From the NCBI RefSeq assembly GCF_042665195.1, contig NZ_JBHTBW010000019.1:1-64000 (forward strand): a stretch of 64,000 nt of DNA. The letters are read 5' to 3'. The notes under the pieces are model-generated. The model was not told the DNA's origin. It worked only from the letters and a program-made list of their open reading frames with translations, and searched no databases. Positions 51,280-60,403 of the stretch are shown piece by piece (within the stretch, counting starts at the first letter, position 1; each line of letters begins with the position of its first letter). The position numbers and the translations under genes are program-made. The stretch is from Laceyella putida (GTDB taxonomy: Bacteria; Bacillota; Bacilli; Thermoactinomycetales; Thermoactinomycetaceae).

Positions 51280-51927
51280 ATGAAACAATATTATCCCATG
51301 ATGGTGGACATCGAAGGCATGCGCTGTCTTGTGGTGGGTGGAGGGCCTGTGGCCGAAAGGAAAGTGCGAAGCTTGATCGAGGCGGGGGCTCATGTTATTG
51401 TGGTGAGTCCCAAGGCGACCCCCCTCTTAACGTCATGGACGGAACAGGAACTTATCGAATGGCGTCGCCGCCCCTATCAGCCGGAAGACCACGAGGGTTG
51501 CCGCCTGGTCTTCGCCGCGACGGATCAAAAAACTGTCAATGCGCGAATCCATCAAGAGGCGAACGCGCGAGGCCAGTGGGTAAATGTCGTCGATCAACCG
51601 GAGCTTTGCAACTTTATGGTGCCGGCCACCGTGAAGCGCGGAAAGTTGCACATCGCGATTTCCACCAGCGGGGCAAGCCCTTCCGTCGCCCAAAACATTC
51701 GCCGCCAATTGGAAGCGACGGTTGGCGAGGAGTATGAGCTGTACTTGGATTTGCTTCAAGAGATGCGTGGGATCATCCAACAAAACGTGACGGTTCCCAA
51801 AGAACGGCAGCGATTGATGAAAGAGTTGGTCACTGACCATTGGTTGGAAGAATGCCGAATGAATCCGGCACAAGTGCGGAGCAAGATGCGTAAGTGGTTG
51901 GAACAAGCCTTGTCCGCGCAAACCTAG
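51280..51927 (+). CDS. Precorrin-2 dehydrogenase / sirohydrochlorin ferrochelatase (Met8/YlnF type)
   Basis: 215 residues. MVDIEGMRCLVVGGGPVAERKVRSLIEAGAHVIVVSP is the NAD-binding start, NVVDQPELCNFMVPA and AISTSGASPSVAQNIR the catalytic stretch. Converts precorrin-2 to sirohydrochlorin and perhaps inserts iron. Its place between hemX and hemC, just upstream of a cobA-hemD fusion, puts sirohaem synthesis in the haem operon. ATG 51280 with no strong site visible. Confidence 0.93.
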   Translation: MKQYYPMMVDIEGMRCLVVGGGPVAERKVRSLIEAGAHVIVVSPKATPLLTSWTEQELIEWRRRPYQPEDHEGCRLVFAATDQKTVNARIHQEANARGQWVNVVDQPELCNFMVPATVKRGKLHIAISTSGASPSVAQNIRRQLEATVGEEYELYLDLLQEMRGIIQQNVTVPKERQRLMKELVTDHWLEECRMNPAQVRSKMRKWLEQALSAQT

Positions 51928-51943
51928 AATGGAGGTTGGACGC

Positions 51944-52870
51944 GTGCGCACGTTAACGGTAGGAACGAGGAAAAGCTTGCTTGCTTTAACTCAGACCAAC
52001 TGGGTGATTGAGCAATTGAAAAAAGTACGTCCCGATCTGACCGTCCAATTGGAAAAAATTGTGACCAAAGGGGACAAGATTCTCAACGTTACTTTATCCA
52101 AAGTGGGCGGCAAAGGGTTATTTGTCAAAGAGATTGAACAAGCATTGTTGGATGGGCGGATTGATTTGGCTGTTCACAGCATGAAAGACCTGCCGGGTGA
52201 GATGCCGACAGGGCTGACGATCGGATCGATTCCGGTGAGAGAAAACCCATGTGACAGCCTGTTGTCAAGGGATGGCCGTACGTTGGCCCAATTGCCGGCA
52301 GGAGCGGTGGTGGGCACGAGCAGTTTGCGCCGCCAAGCGCAGATATTGGCTTACCGCCCTGATTTAGAGGTGAAACCTGTACGCGGGAATCTGGATACGC
52401 GCATCAACAAGATGAAAGAAGGGCACTTTGACGCGATTCTGTTAGCCCAAGCCGGACTGGCCCGAATGGGATGGCAGGAAGAAGCAACCGAAATCTTATC
52501 GACGGACATCATGTTGCCGGCGGTGGGTCAAGGGGCTTTGGCCATTCAGTGCCGTGAGGATGATCATGAGGTGCTGGCGCTGCTTTTGGAGATTCATCAT
52601 GTGGAAACGGCGCGGGCGGTAAAAGCCGAACGGGCTTTTCTTCAGGCGTTTGAAGGAGGTTGCCATTTGCCGTTGGCCGCTTATGCGGAGGTGGTCGGTG
52701 AGGAGGTGCGTTTGACGGGATTGGTTGCGCATCCGGATGGAACCAAAGTGATTAAGGGGATTAAGCAAGGAAGAGATGAGAAGGTCATTGGTCAAGACTT
52801 GGCTGCGGAACTCAAAGAACAGGGAGCAGGACAACTGCTGCGCGAGGTGCGAGAGGGGTTAGTCGGATGA
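51944..52870 (+). CDS. hemC: Porphobilinogen deaminase (hydroxymethylbilane synthase)
   Basis: 308 residues. Joins four porphobilinogens. VGTRKSLLALTQ start, HSMKDLPGEMPTGL with the catalytic aspartate, GTSSLRRQAQIL, VRGNLDTRI, and the dipyrromethane cysteine in EGGCHLPLAAY. GTG 51944 lies 8 nt after TGGAGGT; ATG 51929 would put that site inside the gene. Stop overlaps the next start (ATGA). Confidence 0.96.
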   Translation: MRTLTVGTRKSLLALTQTNWVIEQLKKVRPDLTVQLEKIVTKGDKILNVTLSKVGGKGLFVKEIEQALLDGRIDLAVHSMKDLPGEMPTGLTIGSIPVRENPCDSLLSRDGRTLAQLPAGAVVGTSSLRRQAQILAYRPDLEVKPVRGNLDTRINKMKEGHFDAILLAQAGLARMGWQEEATEILSTDIMLPAVGQGALAIQCREDDHEVLALLLEIHHVETARAVKAERAFLQAFEGGCHLPLAAYAEVVGEEVRLTGLVAHPDGTKVIKGIKQGRDEKVIGQDLAAELKEQGAGQLLREVREGLVG

Positions 52871-54381
52871 CCGGTTTAGTATATCTGGTAGGGGCGGGGC
52901 CTGGGGACCCTGGTCTCATCACAGTCAAAGGCTTGGAAGCGATCAAAGAAGCTGATGTGATTATCTATGATCGTTTGGCGAATCCGCAGCTTCTGAGATA
53001 CGCACGCCCGGAGGCGGAACTGATCTATGTGGGGAAGTTGCCGGATCGCCACACGCTCAAACAAGAAAAGATCAATGAACTGATTGTGGAAAAAGCGAAA
53101 GAAGGCAAAGTCGTCACCCGTTTAAAAGGTGGCGATCCTTTTATCTTCGGTCGTGGCGGGGAAGAGGCGGAACGCTGTGTGGAAGAGGACATCGCGTTTG
53201 AAGTGGTTCCGGGGATCACTTCTGCCATCGCTGTGCCCGCGTATGCGGGAATCCCGGTGACGCATCGCAATTTTAATACGTCTTTTACTGTCGTGACAGG
53301 ACATGAGTGCCCTGAGAAAGTGAAATCCACTGTTCGTTGGGACAAAGTGACTTTGGCCTCCCAAACCATTGTGTTCCTGATGGGTGTGAGCAATTTGCCG
53401 TTTATTGTGAAGAGTTTGCTCGACCATGGCCGTTCCAAGGAGACGCCGATTGCCTTGATTCGCTGGGGCACCCGGGTGGAACAGCGCACGATTGTTGGGA
53501 CGCTGGACAATATCGTGCAAAAAGTGGAAGAAGCCAATTTCCGTTCTCCGGCGGTAATCATCGTCGGGGAAGTGGTGAAAATGCGTAACCGTTTATCCTG
53601 GTTTGAGAAAAAGCCCTTGTTTGGCCAACGCATCCTGGTTACCCGAGCGCGCAGCCAAAGCAGTGCGCTGGTGGAAAAAATCCAGGCCTTGGGCGGCGAA
53701 GCGGTCGAGTTTCCCGTGATTCGCATCTCTCCGCCCAAACGGCAAGATCTGTTTGATGAAGCTGTCAAGCAACTGGGCAAATACGATTGGGTCATCTTCA
53801 CCAGTGTCAATGGTGTGCATCATTTCTTTAAGCGATTGCGGGAGCTCTGCATCGATATCCGGCAAATGGGCAAGGCACGCATCGGAGCGATTGGGCCCAA
53901 GACGGCCGAAGCGTTGACTGACAAAGGATTGATGGTTGAAGCCTTGCCTGGTGAGTATAAGGCGGAAGCGTTGGTGGAGCACTTACGTCCATTGGTGAAA
54001 CCAGGCGAAGAAGTCTTGTTGCCGCGCGCCAACATCGCACGTAAGGTGTTGCCTGTTGAACTGGAGCGGATGGGATGCAGCGTGACCGAAATAGACGCTT
54101 ATGATACGGAAGTGGATGCGGAGAATGCCTCGGAAGTGGTCAAACTGTTGCAGGAAGGCGCCATTCATGTGATCACTTTCACAAGTTCTTCCACCGTGCG
54201 CAATTTTATGAAAGCGATGCGGGCGGCAACGGAGGATGTGACCCCGCTTTTGGCGCCGGTGAAAGTGGTATGCATCGGTCCCATCACCGCGCAAACGGCG
54301 CGGGAATTGGGGTTGCATGTGGATGCGACCGCTGACACGTATACCATCGACGGCCTGGTTGAGGCCATCCAACAGTTGTAA
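52867..54381 (+). CDS. cobA-hemD: Uroporphyrinogen-III C-methyltransferase / uroporphyrinogen-III synthase fusion
   Basis: 504 residues. Residues about 1-245 are a SUMT (CobA): VGAGPGDPGLITVKG, RLKGGDPFIFGRGGEE, GITSAIAVPAYAGIPVTHR. Residues about 255-504 are HemD: RILVTRARSQSSALVEKI to ITFTSSSTVRNF, GPITAQTARELGL. The fusion closes the ring of hydroxymethylbilane and methylates uroporphyrinogen III, so one protein feeds both haem and sirohaem/B12. Starts 4 nt inside hemC. Confidence 0.95.
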   Translation: MTGLVYLVGAGPGDPGLITVKGLEAIKEADVIIYDRLANPQLLRYARPEAELIYVGKLPDRHTLKQEKINELIVEKAKEGKVVTRLKGGDPFIFGRGGEEAERCVEEDIAFEVVPGITSAIAVPAYAGIPVTHRNFNTSFTVVTGHECPEKVKSTVRWDKVTLASQTIVFLMGVSNLPFIVKSLLDHGRSKETPIALIRWGTRVEQRTIVGTLDNIVQKVEEANFRSPAVIIVGEVVKMRNRLSWFEKKPLFGQRILVTRARSQSSALVEKIQALGGEAVEFPVIRISPPKRQDLFDEAVKQLGKYDWVIFTSVNGVHHFFKRLRELCIDIRQMGKARIGAIGPKTAEALTDKGLMVEALPGEYKAEALVEHLRPLVKPGEEVLLPRANIARKVLPVELERMGCSVTEIDAYDTEVDAENASEVVKLLQEGAIHVITFTSSSTVRNFMKAMRAATEDVTPLLAPVKVVCIGPITAQTARELGLHVDATADTYTIDGLVEAIQQL

Positions 54382-54482
54382 ACCGTAAGCTATTTTTTTT
54401 GTGGCGGGAGGATGGGTTGGCATCCGGCCATTACCGCTGCTTTTTCACTCAAATCACAGTCAGAGAGAGGAGCGCAACATAT

Positions 54483-55457
54483 ATGCAACCGTTTATGCGC
54501 CATCGCCGCTTGCGGGCCAATGAAACGATTCGTCAATTGGTGCGTGAGCATCATGTTCATATAGAAGATCTGATTTATCCCCTGTTTGTGGTCGAAGGAG
54601 AAGATGTGAAAGCCGAAGTGCCTTCGATGCCAGGCGTTTACCATTATTCGCTTGATCGGCTGCAAGAGGAATTGGAAGAAGTGAAAGCGCTGGGCATTTC
54701 TTCACTCCTGCTGTTTGGTGTGCCGGTCGAAAAAGATGAGCATGGCAGCCAAGCGGATCATGATCACGGGATCGTGCAAAAAGCGATTCGCTATATCAAG
54801 CAGGCATATCCATCTTTTTATGTGATTGCCGACACGTGTTTGTGCCAATACACTTCTCATGGTCATTGCGGCATCGTGGAAAACGGAGAGGTGCTCAATG
54901 ATCCATCCCTAAGCAGACTGTCGGCAACCGCTGTCGCGCAAGCGGAAGCGGGAGCCGACATGATTGCCCCGTCCAACATGATGGACGGGTTCGTCTATGC
55001 GATTCGCCGGGGATTGGATGAGGCGGGCTATGAGCATATCCCGATTCTCTCCTATGCGGTGAAATACGCTTCCAACTATTATGGACCCTTCCGTGATGCG
55101 GCTCACTCCACCCCGCAATTTGGCGATCGCCGCACATATCAGATGGACCCGGCCAACGCGCGTGAAGCGATGCGGGAAGCCGCTTCAGATGTGTCAGAAG
55201 GGGCCGATATGCTGATTGTGAAACCGGGCTTGGCATACCTCGATGTGATTTATCGGGTGAGAGAACGATTCGACCTGCCGGTTGTGGCTTACAATGTGAG
55301 CGGAGAGTACTCCATGATCAAAGCGGCGGCCCTCAATGGTTGGATTGATGAAAAAGCGGTGGTGATGGAAACGATGACCGCCTTTAAACGGGCGGGCGCC
55401 GACCTCATTATCACTTATCACGCGAAAGAGATTGCCCGTTGGTTGCGACAAGGGTAA
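54483..55457 (+). CDS. hemB: Delta-aminolevulinic acid dehydratase (porphobilinogen synthase)
   Basis: 324 residues. Condenses two ALA. Zinc cysteines in DTCLCQYTSHGHCG (zinc-type active site), Schiff-base lysines in YAVKYASNYYGPFRDA and NVSGEYSMIKAA. ATG 54483 follows GAGGAG; upstream frame without a site. Followed by a terminator, so it ends the hemA operon; hemL is 2.1 kb away behind two unrelated genes. Confidence 0.97.
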   Translation: MQPFMRHRRLRANETIRQLVREHHVHIEDLIYPLFVVEGEDVKAEVPSMPGVYHYSLDRLQEELEEVKALGISSLLLFGVPVEKDEHGSQADHDHGIVQKAIRYIKQAYPSFYVIADTCLCQYTSHGHCGIVENGEVLNDPSLSRLSATAVAQAEAGADMIAPSNMMDGFVYAIRRGLDEAGYEHIPILSYAVKYASNYYGPFRDAAHSTPQFGDRRTYQMDPANAREAMREAASDVSEGADMLIVKPGLAYLDVIYRVRERFDLPVVAYNVSGEYSMIKAAALNGWIDEKAVVMETMTAFKRAGADLIITYHAKEIARWLRQG

Positions 55458-55522
55458 GCGGAATGACGGTCATCCAATGGAATCAGGGAAGAGAAGACGG
55501 TGCGACGTTGCTTGAGATAAAA

Positions 55523-55559
55523 AACGAGCTCGCCTGGCCATAGGCGGGCTCGTTTTTTT
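55523..55559. terminator. Terminator of the hem operon
   Basis: AACGAGCTCGCC (55523-55534) and GGCGGGCTCGTT (55543-55554), one G-U pair, then TTTTTTT. The minus side is A-rich upstream so it may also serve the convergent esterase gene. Confidence 0.9.
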
Positions 55560-55560
55560 G

Positions 55561-56559
55561 TTATGGTTGGGGATGATTGATGAAGAACTGCCACATCATT
55601 TGACTGGCCTTGGGCCCTTTGGGATCGGTATAGGAACCGGCGGTGCTCCCACCTGACCAGGCGTGTCCCATCCCATCCACGATCACTTTGGACAGGATGG
55701 TTTGGCCGGTGGCATCGCGATAGAGATACTCAGTATAAGTTCTTCCGTTGGTTACCTGTCCTTTGGTCGTTACATCGGCCGTGTCATCAATGTTTTGATT
55801 GTCTGAGCCATCGGCGGCCAAATCGTTTGTCTGTGCCCATTGTGAAATCACCTGATGTCCATTGACGGGGTATACCGTGTAATCGGACGTGCCGTGGAAC
55901 AGAATGACGGGTACAACCCGTTTCGCGCTACCCATGGCTTGGTAAGCGAGAGTTCCTTGTTGAGTGGGATTGGGCCCGCCGTATAGCATGGCCATATTGG
56001 CCGAGACGAGGGAGGATGCCGCCTTGTATTCCAAGCCGGCACCCACGCCAATGGCGGCGAACAGATCAGGGTAAGTGGCCCCCATGATGACGCTCATCGC
56101 CCCACCTGCGGACAATCCCGCCACATAAACTTTATTCCCGGCGATGGCGTACCGCGTTTTAATCTGATTGACCAGGTTGGCAATGGATGCCGGTTCGCCC
56201 AGGCCGCGTGCTTGATGATTGGAATCAAACCAATTCCAACATTTGCTCATATTGGCGGCGGAGGTTTGTTCCGGATACAGGACGATGAATTTGTTTTGTT
56301 CCCCAACCGTATTCATCTCCGTGCCGGCAGCGAACGTATCGGGGCTTTGGGTGCAACCATGCAACATTACCACAAGCGGCACGGGCGTTTGTCCATCATA
56401 ACCCGAAGGAATGTACAATTTGTAGGGACGGCCGTCGTTTGCGGTTCCGCTGATAAATTGGCCGGCCGCGTGAACGGGTGGCACGAGGGAAGCGAACAGG
56501 AGACAAGCACTCAGGCACAAAACGCCGATGAACCTTCCGAGAAGAGTAAGCGCTTTCAA
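55561..56559 (-). CDS. Secreted esterase of the PHB depolymerase family (alpha/beta hydrolase)
   Basis: 332 residues with signal peptide (cleavage near PPVHAAG). Type 1 PHB depolymerase / feruloyl esterase layout: VVMLHGCTQ oxyanion region, GLSAGGAM nucleophile serine, HGTSDYTV aspartate, VDGMGHAWSGG histidine. Hydrolyses ester bonds of polyhydroxyalkanoates or plant wall esters; substrate unknown. TTG 56559 is preferred because AGGAGG is 9 nt upstream; ATG 56577 is in frame but then that site would be coding. It separates hemB from hemL. Confidence 0.9.
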   Translation of the reverse strand: MKALTLLGRFIGVLCLSACLLFASLVPPVHAAGQFISGTANDGRPYKLYIPSGYDGQTPVPLVVMLHGCTQSPDTFAAGTEMNTVGEQNKFIVLYPEQTSAANMSKCWNWFDSNHQARGLGEPASIANLVNQIKTRYAIAGNKVYVAGLSAGGAMSVIMGATYPDLFAAIGVGAGLEYKAASSLVSANMAMLYGGPNPTQQGTLAYQAMGSAKRVVPVILFHGTSDYTVYPVNGHQVISQWAQTNDLAADGSDNQNIDDTADVTTKGQVTNGRTYTEYLYRDATGQTILSKVIVDGMGHAWSGGSTAGSYTDPKGPKASQMMWQFFINHPQP

Positions 56560-56826
56560 AAAATCATTCCTCCTCATTTTCCACAAGTTTGACAATGGGT
56601 GGACGTTGGAACTGCAGGACCGTTTGCCTGGATTTGTGGTTTGATAAAGGTAAGTGCAAATGGCATGCCATCCGGGAATCCTTGCAAATGGCGGATGCAT
56701 GTCCATGTTACTGTACGGTTTGCCGCTTGCGTGGCGTGTTTTTCCCTTTAAGGGCAGTCCAACTTTGCATATGGTTGTCCAACGTTGTGTATCGTTGCAT
56801 AATTATACATATAAGAAAGGGGGCGC

Positions 56827-57441
56827 TTGACGTTGAATTTGCGCTGTACATCCGCACAATTGGCGGATTATTTGCTTGAGTCGGAAGTGGTGAACTACCG
56901 CCATCCGCTGATCCAAGCCAAGGCGAAGCAATTGGCCGCATCAAACATGGGGGAAGTGGATCAAGTCAAGGCGACATTTGAGTATGTGCGCGATGAGATC
57001 AAACACTCTTGGGATATTCAGAGTGCGCGGGTGACCTGCATCGCGTCGGATGTGTTGCGCTGGCGCGAAGGGATTTGTTACGCGAAAGCGCATTTGTTGG
57101 CGACGTTATTGCGGGCGCAAGGGATTCCAACCGGCTTCTGCTATCAAAAGCTGACGTTGGGTGATACACCTGAAACCGGATATTGCCTGCATGCCTTAAA
57201 TGCGGTCTATCTGAAGAGTTTAGGCAAATGGCTTCGTTTGGACGCCAGAGGCAATAAGCCCGGAGTGAACGCCCAATTCTCAATCTATTCAGAAAAATCG
57301 GCTTTTCCCATACGACCGGAACATGGGGAAATGGATGAAGGATGGATTCACTGCGAGCCCCATCCGGCTACAGTCAAAGCGTTATCTGAGGGTACCAACG
57401 CGTTGGACATCTATCGGTTTGGGTTGCCTATCGATCTATAA
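56827..57441 (+). CDS. Transglutaminase-like domain protein
   Basis: 204 residues. Core triad of the transglutaminase/protease fold: cysteine in WREGICYAKAHLLATLLRAQGIPTGFCYQ, histidine in YCLHALNAVYL, aspartate in WLRLDARGNK. No signal peptide, so likely intracellular. Start TTG 56827 after AAAGGGGG; another in-frame TTG follows at 56833. Between the esterase and hemL; link to haem synthesis is not shown. Substrate unknown. Confidence 0.9.
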   Translation: MTLNLRCTSAQLADYLLESEVVNYRHPLIQAKAKQLAASNMGEVDQVKATFEYVRDEIKHSWDIQSARVTCIASDVLRWREGICYAKAHLLATLLRAQGIPTGFCYQKLTLGDTPETGYCLHALNAVYLKSLGKWLRLDARGNKPGVNAQFSIYSEKSAFPIRPEHGEMDEGWIHCEPHPATVKALSEGTNALDIYRFGLPIDL

Positions 57442-57486
57442 GGGAAATAGTGCAAGTTCATGATTCTTGCCGTTTTTAGATATTGA

Positions 57487-57537
57487 TTTTTGGGAGACAG
57501 GTCAAATTGAGCCCCCGATTTTGCTTTTTCCCAAAAA
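57487..57537. repeat. Stem-loop between the transglutaminase-like gene and hemL
   Basis: TTTTTGGGA (57487-57495) and TCCCAAAAA (57529-57537) pair over 9 bp. T-rich on both sides; could be a terminator of the transglutaminase gene or part of the hemL leader. A possible promoter TTGTGA (57551-57556), 19 nt, TACAAT (57576-57581) follows. Confidence 0.4.
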
Positions 57538-57616
57538 AGTTGTTTTCCCATTGTGAGGTGTATCCCCATTTGAGGTACAATATTGTCATGGGAAGAGTTT
57601 TACATAAAAGGTAGTG

Positions 57617-58915
57617 ATGCAGATGCATAAAGGATACGATCGTTCCATCGCAAATTATCAACAAGCGGTCAAAGTGATTCCCGGCGGGGTGAACAGCCCG
57701 GTTCGCGCGTTTAAATCGGTGAAGATGAACCCGGTGTTCATCGATCGCGGATCCGGTTCCACGGTGGTGGATGTGGACGGCAACCGCTATATCGACTATA
57801 TTGGCTCTTGGGGTCCCCTCATCTTGGGGCACGCCCATCCCAAGGTGGTGGAAGCCGTCAAGACCACGGCGGAAAAAGGAACCAGCTTTGGAGCACCGAC
57901 TGAATTGGAGACGATGATGGCCGAATTGGTGGTTGAACGCATGCCATCCGTAGAGATTGTACGCATGGTCAACTCGGGCACGGAAGCGACGATGAGCGCG
58001 TTGCGCTTGGCCCGCGCATATACCGGTCGCAATAAAATTCTGAAATTCGAAGGGAGTTATCACGGGCACTCCGACAGCCTGCTCATCAAGGCCGGCTCAG
58101 GTGTGGCCACCCTCGGTTTGCCCGATAGCCCTGGTGTGCCTGAAAACACGGCTCAGCATACGTTGACGGTGCCATACAACGATTTGGAAAGCGTGAAGCT
58201 GGTATTTGAAAAATACGGCCATGAGTTAGCCGCCGTAATCTTGGAGCCGGTGGCGGGAAACATGGGCGTGGTGCCGCCGCAGCCAGGCTTCTTGGAAGGG
58301 CTGCGCGAGCTGACGGAACAACATGGCACGTTGCTCATTTTTGACGAAGTGATGACGGGTTTCCGGGTGGATTATTATTCCGCGCAAGGCCGCTATGGCA
58401 TCACGCCTGATTTGACGACGATGGGAAAAGTGATCGGCGGCGGCCTCCCGGTGGGGGCGTACGGCGGCAAAAAGGAAATCATGGAACAAATCGCGCCGGT
58501 CGGCCCGGTATATCAAGCGGGCACTTTGTCAGGGAATCCGTTGGCCATGGCGGCGGGTTTCGCAACATTGACGGAGATGACCCCTGCCGCTTATGAAGAG
58601 CTGGAGCGCAAAGGACAAATTTTGGAGGAAGGGTTGCGACGCAATGCGGAAGAAGCGGGCATTCCGCATCATATCAACCGCGTCGGCTCGATGGTTTGCC
58701 TTTTCTTCACGGGTGAAGCGGTGATGAGCTACACACAAGCGAAACAAGCTGATACGGAGCGCTTTGCCGAGTATTTCCGTCATATGATGGAGGAAGGCGT
58801 GCTCATTCCGCCATCGCAGTTTGAAGGCATGTTCATCTCGATGGCCCACAGCGAAGAAGATTTGGCCCGTACGTTGGAAGCGAATCGCCGCGCGTTGGCC
58901 AAGCTGAAAAAATAA
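57617..58915 (+). CDS. hemL: Glutamate-1-semialdehyde 2,1-aminomutase
   Basis: 432 residues. PLP enzyme making ALA from the HemA product. PGGVNSPVRAFKSV start, GSYHGHSDSLL, LIFDEVMTGFRV and the PLP lysine in TTMGKVIGGGLPVGAYGG. ATG 57617 after AAAGGTAG is favoured over ATG 57623 and GTG 57614. Own promoter likely; followed by a terminator. Confidence 0.96.
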   Translation: MQMHKGYDRSIANYQQAVKVIPGGVNSPVRAFKSVKMNPVFIDRGSGSTVVDVDGNRYIDYIGSWGPLILGHAHPKVVEAVKTTAEKGTSFGAPTELETMMAELVVERMPSVEIVRMVNSGTEATMSALRLARAYTGRNKILKFEGSYHGHSDSLLIKAGSGVATLGLPDSPGVPENTAQHTLTVPYNDLESVKLVFEKYGHELAAVILEPVAGNMGVVPPQPGFLEGLRELTEQHGTLLIFDEVMTGFRVDYYSAQGRYGITPDLTTMGKVIGGGLPVGAYGGKKEIMEQIAPVGPVYQAGTLSGNPLAMAAGFATLTEMTPAAYEELERKGQILEEGLRRNAEEAGIPHHINRVGSMVCLFFTGEAVMSYTQAKQADTERFAEYFRHMMEEGVLIPPSQFEGMFISMAHSEEDLARTLEANRRALAKLKK

Positions 58916-58937
58916 TTGGTTGGCATGGTGAAGCACA

Positions 58938-58977
58938 AAGCCCAACTTTCCCCGGTTTGGGGAGGGTGGGCTTTTTT
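58938..58977 (+). terminator. Terminator after hemL
   Basis: AAGCCCA and TGGGCTT with inner TCCCC/GGGGA, then TTTT. Confidence 0.85.
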
Positions 58978-59102
58978 GGTTTGCAATTTTTTAGAGACGG
59001 GGACTTCCAGCGTAATAGAAGTTTCATGGCAACATAGATAGAGGTAACGGGTTTTTCTCCGTATCCTCATAATCTTGTTTTTGATGACTTGTCTGGTTGG
59101 GG

Positions 59103-59131
59103 TTATAACTCCATTTTGACCGCATATAGAT
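59103..59131 (+). promoter_or_regulatory. Possible sigma-E promoter of the spoVID-like gene
   Basis: TTATAAC, 13 nt, CATATAGAT (59123-59131), loosely fitting the sigma-E pattern of ATA-containing -35 and CATA-type -10. Weak; sigma-E control is expected for spoVID in Bacillus. The 240 bp upstream of the gene hold no other feature. Confidence 0.3.
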
Positions 59132-59218
59132 ACAGTAACGTCTAACCGATGACCTCATGCGAGAGCTAGAAAAGGGGTCAAGAGGTACGGCACTGCCTCA
59201 GAAGGAGGGACTGTGTAT

Positions 59219-60379
59219 ATGGAAAACTGTTTTACCCAACTCCGCTTTGATATCTCGGAAAATGTTCGACTCCAACCACAACAACCGGGCATCGATACCC
59301 TCCTGGAGCTGGATTTATATCCGGATATTGAGATCAAAGATGAAGGGCAACATCTGAAAATTCAGGGGTATCTGCGGTTAAATGGGGTTTATCTCAGAGA
59401 ACAGGAAGATGGGCCGGATTTACATACGGATAGGATGGAGGAGAATCAACAAGAATTGGCTTATGTCATTCCAGTGGAGATAACATTGCCACGTGACCGT
59501 GCGGAAGAAGAGAAAATCTCGGCGGAAGTGGAGACGTTTGATTATCAAGTCTTGTCTCCCTTTGAACTGAAGATTGACGCGATTCTGATGATTGACGGAT
59601 TGTTGCCTGAAAGAAAAGAGGTGGGCCATGAAGCGGGTGGGCCGGAAGAACTAATGGAGTCGATGCCGGTTTTCACGGGCCAATCGGCGCAACCGATCGC
59701 TTCTTTGTCGCATCAAGAGGATTTCTTACAAGATGATCCCAAAGTGGAGATTGAATTGGAAACGCCGGATGATCCGCCGGTGGAAGAGGGAGGGGAACAA
59801 GCAGTTCACCTGATTCAGCCGATCGAGTCGTTGCAAGCCCAAACGGAAGAACAAAAACCGCAAGCAATTAACCCACGAGATTTCTGGAGCGAACGTCAGG
59901 CGAGCAAGCAGGCGCAAACGGCGGAATCGATCAAGGAGATGGATCAGGCCGAGCCAGTGGACATGACGGGCGGGCGAGAGGAAGCGGTAACAGAAATAGA
60001 AACAGAAGTGGAAACAGAAGTGGAAACAGAAGTGGAAACAGAAGTGGAAACAGAAATAGTAGAGGCAGAAGCGGATGCGGAAAAAGCGCAAGACAAATCA
60101 GGGGAACAGGAGTCCTCTTCCTGGATCGGCTGGTTGCTGCGGGACAAAGAAGAGTCGTTTGTGCCGCTGAAAATGGTGATCGTGCAGCAAGAAGACACGA
60201 TTGATACGCTGGCCAACAAATATGAAGTATCAGCGAATGAGTTGATCAGATTGAACCAATTGCAGACGGATTTGTTGACCGAAGGGCAGATTTTGTGTGT
60301 GCCGCAGCGGTCGGGCCCCAACCAAAAAATTCAGAATCCGGTTATTTCCTCGTTTGGTTGGTATGGCAAAAAGCAATGA
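59219..60379 (+). CDS. spoVID: SpoVID-like spore coat morphogenetic protein with C-terminal LysM
   Basis: 386 residues. N-terminal strand-rich domain (QLRFDISENVRLQPQQPG, LELDLYPDIEIKD, LKIQGYLRLNGVYLRE) as in SpoVID; acidic low-complexity middle with a run of ETEV repeats; C-terminal LysM near 340-375 (VQQEDTIDTLANKYEVSANELIRLNQLQ). In Bacillus SpoVID encases the spore and its LysM binds lipid II. ATG 59219 after GAAGGAGG is chosen; GTG 59213 is possible. Precedes ysxE as in Bacillus. Confidence 0.85.
   Translation: MENCFTQLRFDISENVRLQPQQPGIDTLLELDLYPDIEIKDEGQHLKIQGYLRLNGVYLREQEDGPDLHTDRMEENQQELAYVIPVEITLPRDRAEEEKISAEVETFDYQVLSPFELKIDAILMIDGLLPERKEVGHEAGGPEELMESMPVFTGQSAQPIASLSHQEDFLQDDPKVEIELETPDDPPVEEGGEQAVHLIQPIESLQAQTEEQKPQAINPRDFWSERQASKQAQTAESIKEMDQAEPVDMTGGREEAVTEIETEVETEVETEVETEVETEIVEAEADAEKAQDKSGEQESSSWIGWLLRDKEESFVPLKMVIVQQEDTIDTLANKYEVSANELIRLNQLQTDLLTEGQILCVPQRSGPNQKIQNPVISSFGWYGKKQ
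60000..60059 (+). repeat. Tandem 12-bp repeats in the spoVID-like gene
   Basis: GAAACAGAAGTG repeated four times in tandem, with a variant GAAACAGAAATA at both ends, coding ETEV. In-frame unit, so slippage changes length but not frame. Confidence 0.85.
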
Positions 60380-60403
60380 TGTCAGGCGAAAGGGGGTACG
60401 GCA

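Noticed and set aside
60000..60059. CRISPR-like direct repeats
   Set aside because: Tandem without spacers and inside a coding frame; no CRISPR array was seen anywhere in the window.
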